This document shows positions 59,522 through 64,000 of a stretch of 64,000 nucleotides of DNA, piece by piece (position 1 is the stretch's first letter; every line of letters starts with the position of its first letter). Source of the DNA: Streptomonospora alba (lineage in GTDB: Bacteria > Actinomycetota > Actinomycetes > Streptosporangiales > Streptosporangiaceae); assembly GCF_000826685.1 (NCBI RefSeq), contig NZ_JROO01000004.1, forward strand, positions 1 through 64,000, read 5' to 3'. A program made the translations under genes and the position numbers. The notes beneath the pieces were generated by a model that made no database searches, was not told the origin of the DNA, and worked only from the letters and a program-made list of their open reading frames with translations.

Positions 59522-60856
59522 ATGTCCCAGACCGCAGCACCGACCACCGGGGCCGGCGACACGGGCCCGTCACCGGGTTCCGTGGTGATCGCCGAACACC
59601 TCGTCCCCTGGTACGGCTCCGAGATACCCTGCCCGGCGGCCGACCTCGTCGCCGGCGAACTCCGCCGCCGCGGCGCGCGCCAGGTGCGCGGATCCCTGCT
59701 CGTCACCGGGGATGCGGCAGGGCGCACCGCCCAGGCGGGTACCCCAAGCGGACCGGCGCACTCGGACGGGGGAACCGGCGCGCTGTCCGCCACCGGGCAC
59801 ACCGCAGTGGTCCCCGGTTCGGACCCGCCGACCGGCCTGGGCGCCGGGGCGGAGGACCCCGCGGACCCCGCCGCCGAGCGGGCCGCCCGTGAAGCCGTCG
59901 ACGCCTGCCTGGCCGTAGCCGGAACGGCGCGCACCGTCCTGCTCGCCTCGCCCCGGTCCTTCTGCGCCGGAGTCGAACGCGCCGTCGAGGTCGTCGAGCA
60001 GGCCTTGGAGCAGCGGGGAAGTCCGATCTACGTGCGCAAGCAGATCGTGCACAACACCCATGTCGTCGCCGACCTCGAAGCGCGCGGCGCCGTCTTCGTC
60101 GACGAGTTGGAGGCGGTGCCCGAGGGCGCCACCGTGGTCTTCTCCGCGCACGGCGTGTCCCCGCAGGTGCACCGGCAGGCGGACGAGCGCGGGCTGCGCG
60201 TCATCGACGCCACCTGTCCGCTGGTCACCAAGGTGCACACCGAGGCGCGGCGGTTCGCCGCCCGCGGCGACACCGTCGTGCTCATCGGCCACGACGGTCA
60301 TGAGGAAGTCGAGGGGACCCTCGGCGAGGCGCCCGAGAGGACGGTCCTGATCTCGACGCCCGAGGAGGCCGCCGCCCTGGAGGTCGAGAATCCCGAGCGG
60401 GTCTCCTACCTCACCCAGACCACCCTGGCCGTCGACGAGACCGCCGAGGTCGTCGACGCGCTGCGCGCGCGCTTTCCAGCGCTGCGCGGCCCCGCGTCCG
60501 ACGACATCTGCTATGCCACCACCAACCGCCAGGACGCGCTCAGCGCGATCGCCGAAGAGGCCGACCTGGTGCTGGTGGTGGGTTCGGACAACTCCTCCAA
60601 CTCCCAGCGGCTGGTCGAGCTCGCCGTTCGCCGCGGCACCGCCGCCCACCTCATCGACGACACCCGCGACCTCCGCCCGGAGTGGCTGGCCGGAGTACGG
60701 ACGATCGGCCTGACCGCCGGCGCATCGGCGCCTCCGGGCCTCGTCGAAGCCGTGATCAGGGTTCTGGGGGGTCTCGGCCCGGTCACCGTCCACGAACACG
60801 AGATCACCCGCGAGACCGTCCACTTCTCCCTGCCGCCGGCGGTGCGGACGTCGTAA
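59522..60856 (+). CDS. ispH: IspH (HMBPP reductase) with a long N-terminal extension
   Basis: 444 residues; the usual length is ~310-330. The core begins near residue 137 and keeps all expected residues: Fe-S cysteines in [19 protein letters not shown] and CYATTNRQ; histidines in VHNTHVV, SAHGVSP and [16 protein letters not shown]; and [11 protein letters not shown]. It reduces HMBPP to IPP and DMAPP, the last MEP-pathway step. Residues 1-62 contain a short ordered-looking segment ([17 protein letters not shown], then [18 protein letters not shown]); 63-118 are Gly/Ala/Pro/Thr-rich and likely disordered, like cargo-loading regions of Family 2 encapsulins. Last gene of the operon. Whether this is the cell's only IspH cannot be told here. 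Confidence 0.95.
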   Translation: MSQTAAPTTGAGDTGPSPGSVVIAEHLVPWYGSEIPCPAADLVAGELRRRGARQVRGSLLVTGDAAGRTAQAGTPSGPAHSDGGTGALSATGHTAVVPGSDPPTGLGAGAEDPADPAAERAAREAVDACLAVAGTARTVLLASPRSFCAGVERAVEVVEQALEQRGSPIYVRKQIVHNTHVVADLEARGAVFVDELEAVPEGATVVFSAHGVSPQVHRQADERGLRVIDATCPLVTKVHTEARRFAARGDTVVLIGHDGHEEVEGTLGEAPERTVLISTPEEAAALEVENPERVSYLTQTTLAVDETAEVVDALRARFPALRGPASDDICYATTNRQDALSAIAEEADLVLVVGSDNSSNSQRLVELAVRRGTAAHLIDDTRDLRPEWLAGVRTIGLTAGASAPPGLVEAVIRVLGGLGPVTVHEHEITRETVHFSLPPAVRTS

Positions 60857-61024
60857 CGGGCCGGTAGGGCGGCGGAAGGGGGCGGGGCGCGGTCGACGGG
60901 CGTGTTGGCGCCGGGCCGGGTGTCCGGCAGGGCGGCGAAGGTGCGGATGGGGGTGGGCGTCGGTAGGTGCTCTCGGCGTCAGGTGAGGCGCGCGACGATG
61001 CGTCCTGGGTACGAACGCATCGCT

Positions 61025-61073
61025 CTTCTTCCGTACTGCGGAAGTTCAGCGGGGTGATTCGCCCGAATCGCCC
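61025..61073. repeat. Intergenic repeat element, copy 2
   Basis: CTTCTTCCG, 15 bases, GCGGGGTGATTCGCCCG (61049-61065), then TCGCCC, the same layout as 40992-41038. Sequence outside the element is unrelated. Confidence 0.55.
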
Positions 61074-61568
61074 GGCGTGTGCGGTGGCGCACCTGCCCGC
61101 TGCGCGACGACACTCGCAGAATGCCGCGTTTTCGGCCCTGGGGGTGTGACCCGGCGCGGTATCGCGGTCGCTGAAATCAGTCGGATCCTCGCTGACCCGC
61201 GAAACCGGATCAGACGGGTGAACCGCTCCGCTGGACGAGCGCCTGTGCCGCCCGAAGCGGCATTCCGCGTGTGCGGGCGCACGCACGCCGCCCCAGCGGC
61301 CGCCACAGTCCGGATCGGCCGATTCGTCCCCGCGTCGCCGACCGACGCCGCCCTGGCTGTCCGCCACCGTCGACGCCTCCTCGGGGGCCTTGCCGTTCGC
61401 CCACCGCAACCGGTGGAGGCGGCCCGAGTCATCCGGTGCCTGCGCTGCCGTCCTCGGGCGGCCGCCCCCGCGCCGGCGGCAACCGGCCGACGCCGACCCC
61501 GGGCCGTCCGGGGCCTCGCTGCCACCCCGGGGCTCCGCGCTCCTCCTCCTCGAATGCGCGATTCAGTC

Positions 61569-61591
61569 ATGCATCACTCTATGAGTTGCAT
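61569..61591. promoter_or_regulatory. Candidate DeoR-family operator
   Basis: ATGCATCACTC-TAT-GAGTTGCAT is an imperfect palindrome (half-sites ATGCA and ACTC on each side) in an AT-rich patch 45 bases before the regulator start, a likely autoregulatory site. Confidence 0.4.
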
Positions 61592-61635
61592 TACATGCGT
61601 ACTTAGGTCATTGTTGAGCTGTTCATCTGCGCGAA

Positions 61636-62442
61636 ATGAGCAGACAGGGGTGCGGAGTGCGTCATCAGGAGCTGCTGGACGCCGTCGTCGACGGCATCCA
61701 GCGGGTCGAGGACCTGGCACGGGTGCTGGGGATCAGCCCCTCGACGGTGCGGCGCGGGCTGGCCGACCTGGAGCAGGCCGGCAAGATCGTGCGCACGCAC
61801 GGCGGCGCGGTCCCCGCGCCCGCCGGCGGGGAACTCTCCTGGACGCAGAAGAGCCAGCGCAACGCATCCGCCAAGCGGCGGATCGCGGCCTATGCGGCCG
61901 ATCTCGTCGAGGACGACCACGTGGTGCTGCTCGACGCGGGCAGTACCACGACCTTCATCGCCGAGCGGCTGGCCGCGCGGTACGGACCCACGGTCGCCAC
62001 CAACGGGCTGGGACCGATGACCGCACTGCACGACGCCGAGGGCGTAGAGCTGATCATGATCGGCGGCCGGGTCCGGCGGCGGCGTGGATCCATCGTCGGC
62101 GACTACGCCCGCGGCGTCCTGGACCGGCTCACCGCCGACATCGCTTTCATCGGCGCCGACGGCGTGGTCGCCGGGCGCGGCGTGAACTGCCCCAGCCCCG
62201 AACTGGCGGCGATCAAGGAGTTGCAGATGCGCAGCGCCCGCGAGGTCGTCGTGGTCGCCGACTCCAGCAAGCTCCACGCGGACGAGCACCACTACTGGGC
62301 GGTCCTGCCCGGTCCCCACGTGCTCGTCACCGACGACGGCATCGGCGACGAGGACGCCCGCGTGTTCGACACGGACCCCTCTTGCCGGCTTCGCGTCGTC
62401 CCGACCGCAGGCGCCCCCATCACGCCTGCGGCAACCGATTGA
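61636..62442 (+). CDS. DeoR-family transcriptional regulator
   Basis: 268 residues. The DeoR helix-turn-helix is LARVLGISPSTVRRGLADLE followed by GKIVRTHGGAV, the family's hallmark. The sugar-phosphate-sensing domain contains DAGSTTTFIAERLA, TNGLGPMTAL and IGADGV. It is followed by the permease and kinase genes and probably represses them until a phosphorylated acid-sugar intermediate accumulates. Confidence 0.93.
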   Translation: MSRQGCGVRHQELLDAVVDGIQRVEDLARVLGISPSTVRRGLADLEQAGKIVRTHGGAVPAPAGGELSWTQKSQRNASAKRRIAAYAADLVEDDHVVLLDAGSTTTFIAERLAARYGPTVATNGLGPMTALHDAEGVELIMIGGRVRRRRGSIVGDYARGVLDRLTADIAFIGADGVVAGRGVNCPSPELAAIKELQMRSAREVVVVADSSKLHADEHHYWAVLPGPHVLVTDDGIGDEDARVFDTDPSCRLRVVPTAGAPITPAATD

Positions 62443-62461
62443 CCCCACGAAAGGGGCGGAA

Positions 62462-63895
62462 ATGGATGTGCAGCTGCTCGCGGCGCTGGTCCTCGGCGTC
62501 GCCGCTGTCGTCGCGATCATCGTGTGGTCGCGTCTGGACGCGTTCGTCGGTCTGCTGGTCGGCGCGCTGGTCACCGGGGTAGTCGCCGGTGTCCCCGTCA
62601 CCGACCTGATCGGCCACATCACCTCCGGTTTCGGCGACACCCTCGCCGGGATCGGCATCGTCATCGCGCTCGGCGTCATGATCGGAAAGGTCCTGGAGGA
62701 GAGTGGCGGCGCCGATGCGCTGGCCCGGATGTTCGTCCGCGCCTTCGGCAAGGGGCGCGAGGACGTCGCGATGACCGCCACGGGCTCGGTCGTCTCCGTC
62801 CCGGTCTTCTGCGACTCCGGGTTCGTCATCCTCCATCCCCTCGCCCGCTCCCTGGCCCGCCGTTACGGCAAGCCGCTGGTGGGCGTCTCCATCGCACTCG
62901 CCGGCGGCCTGGCCGTCACCCACCACCTGGTCCCGCCCACGCCCGGCCCGCTCGCCGCCGTGGGCCTGCTGGGCGCCGACCTGGGCACCGTCATCCTCGC
63001 CGGGCTGATCATGGCCGTCCTCCTGGTGCCGGTCGTGATCGCCTACGCCCGCATCATGGGCCCGCGCCTGGAGCCCCACCTGGACCCGGACCTGCTCCCG
63101 GAGTTCGCCGCGGCCGGGGGATCGGGCGGATCCGGAGCATCGGCACCGGCCTCGGGCGGATCCGCCGGCGGCGCCGCCCACGGCGGAAAGGAGGGGTCCG
63201 GCGCCTCAGCGGCCGCGGAAGGCACCGACAAGCCGCGGGTCAACCCGGCCCTGGCGGCGCTGCCGCTGCTCCTGCCGCTGCTGCTGATCGTCGGCAACAC
63301 CGTCACCGGAGCCGCCGCCGAGGGCACCCGCCTCGCCGAGGTGTTCTCCTTCATCGGCGAGCCCGCCATCGCACTGCTGATCGGCCTGGTCATCGCCGTC
63401 TACCTGCTTCCGCGCCTGAACACCGGCCGCAAGACCGTCGTCGGCTGGCTCACCTCCGCGGCCGCCTCCGCCGGCATGATCGTCTTCATCACGGGCGCGG
63501 GCGGCGCCTTCGGCGAGGTGCTGCGCCAGTCCGGTGTGGGCGACGCCCTGGCCGAGGAGGTCTCGACCTGGGCGGTGCCGCTGTTCCTGATGCCCTTCCT
63601 CATCGCCACGTTCGTGCGTATCGCGCAGGGATCGGGCACCGTCGCCATCATCACCGCGGCCACGCTCAGCGCGCCGCTGGTGCAGTCGGGCGGGGTGGAC
63701 CCCACCCTCGCCGTGCTCGCGGCCTGCGCCGGCTCCTTCGTGTTCTCCTACGTCAGCGACTCCTTCTTCTGGGTCGTCACCCGCTTCACCGGCCTCTCCG
63801 GCGGCGCGGCGATGAAGATGTGGACCGGTGCCACCACCACCCTGTGGCTGGCCAGTATCCCGCTGCTGGGCATCGCCGCCCTCATCCTGGGATAG
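62462..63895 (+). CDS. GntP-family (gluconate-type) permease
   Basis: 477 residues with about twelve hydrophobic helices. GntP features: GFGDTLAGIGIVIALGVMIG, VPVFCDSGFVIL, THHLVPPTPGPLAA and RIAQGSGTVAIITA. A Gly/Ser/Ala-rich hydrophilic loop of about 55 residues sits between helices near the middle. Takes up gluconate-like or four-carbon acid sugars; the neighbouring DUF1537 kinase points to tetronates. Confidence 0.92.
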   Translation: MDVQLLAALVLGVAAVVAIIVWSRLDAFVGLLVGALVTGVVAGVPVTDLIGHITSGFGDTLAGIGIVIALGVMIGKVLEESGGADALARMFVRAFGKGREDVAMTATGSVVSVPVFCDSGFVILHPLARSLARRYGKPLVGVSIALAGGLAVTHHLVPPTPGPLAAVGLLGADLGTVILAGLIMAVLLVPVVIAYARIMGPRLEPHLDPDLLPEFAAAGGSGGSGASAPASGGSAGGAAHGGKEGSGASAAAEGTDKPRVNPALAALPLLLPLLLIVGNTVTGAAAEGTRLAEVFSFIGEPAIALLIGLVIAVYLLPRLNTGRKTVVGWLTSAAASAGMIVFITGAGGAFGEVLRQSGVGDALAEEVSTWAVPLFLMPFLIATFVRIAQGSGTVAIITAATLSAPLVQSGGVDPTLAVLAACAGSFVFSYVSDSFFWVVTRFTGLSGGAAMKMWTGATTTLWLASIPLLGIAALILG

Positions 63896-63906
63896 GAGTA
63901 ACCACC

Positions 63907-64000
63907 GTGGCCCAGATCCTCGTCGTCGCCGACGACCTCACCGGTGCCAACGCGACCGGCGCCCGGTTCGCGCGCGCCGGTCTGCGGGTGGCGACGGTCA
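63907..64000 (+). CDS. Four-carbon acid sugar kinase family (DUF1537), 5' part
   Basis: GTG at 63907 after GGAGTAACC; the window ends after 31 codons. The N-terminus, ILVVADDLTGANATGARFAR, is the signature of the OtnK/LtnK/DtnK family, which phosphorylates D-threonate, D-erythronate or related acid sugars. It lies 11 bases after the permease gene. Confidence 0.85.
   Translation, partial: MAQILVVADDLTGANATGARFARAGLRVATV

Larger units (their letters stand above)
60857..61635. other. Intergenic region
   Basis: 779 bases with no supported gene. It holds the second copy of the intergenic repeat (61025-61073) and, in a conspicuous AT-rich patch at 61560-61625, the candidate DeoR operator. Confidence 0.5.

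Noticed and set aside
55359-60856. A 2-methylisoborneol or other terpene cyclase within the encapsulin locus
   Set aside because: No protein in the window has class I terpene cyclase motifs; only the prenyl synthase and IspH accompany the shells.

Overview
High-GC actinomycete chromosome (GC-rich, C/G-ending codons, frequent GTG starts and ATGA/TAATG gene overlaps). Gene content and order fit Streptosporangiales, most likely Nocardiopsaceae (Nocardiopsis/Streptomonospora-like). This placement is inferred from style and synteny, not from a marker search.

Layout. 1-6 kb: the 3' end of a modular type I polyketide synthase gene (AT-DH-ER-KR-ACP-TE, chain-releasing module), an EamA/RhtA-type exporter and arginine deiminase. 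8.4-17.7 kb: an ABC-2 exporter pair diverging from the Fe-S assembly operon sufR-B-D-Rieske-C-S-U-T, with a candidate SufR operator at the sufR start. 18-23.6 kb: housekeeping and unknown genes (a 710-aa unknown, SseB-like, SGNH hydrolase, degenerate EAL-CBS protein). 23.9-28.9 kb: the type II fatty-acid genes fabD-fabH-acpP-fabF, divergent from a FasR-like regulator. 30.5-36.3 kb: a GntR-controlled 5-oxoproline locus (NRAMP-like transporter, pxpA, pxpB, pxpC, DUF1445 protein) with a textbook FadR-subfamily operator. 36.3-40.1 kb: PhoD-like phosphatase, YjbQ family, DUF3052 and AhpE peroxiredoxin.

40.2-47.6 kb is an accessory, partly decayed zone beside tRNA-Val(TAC). It holds an integrase remnant, a 20-bp perfect inverted repeat, a GrpB protein, fragments of a ThDP enzyme, a SARP regulator and GalU, an intact MFS exporter, and an intact chimeric regulator that joins a SARP (wHTH-BTAD) to a LacI-type protein. 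47.6-54.6 kb: a secreted His-rich possible copper protein, DoxX, a mycothiol-dependent-type enzyme, a phosphoribosyltransferase, a YbdK-type ligase and transketolase.

55.3-60.9 kb is the most interesting system: two tandem Family 2B encapsulin shell genes (HK97-type shell proteins with an inserted cyclic-nucleotide-binding-like domain), then a polyprenyl diphosphate synthase and an IspH with a ~136-residue N-terminal extension. The two enzymes catalyse consecutive steps (HMBPP to IPP/DMAPP to prenyl diphosphate). The locus therefore looks like an isoprenoid-precursor nanocompartment. The shell genes share a ~300-bp nearly identical tract with atypical codon use, best explained by gene conversion.

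61.6-64 kb: DeoR regulator, GntP-family permease and the start of a DUF1537 four-carbon acid-sugar kinase, a likely aldonate/tetronate catabolic operon cut by the window edge.
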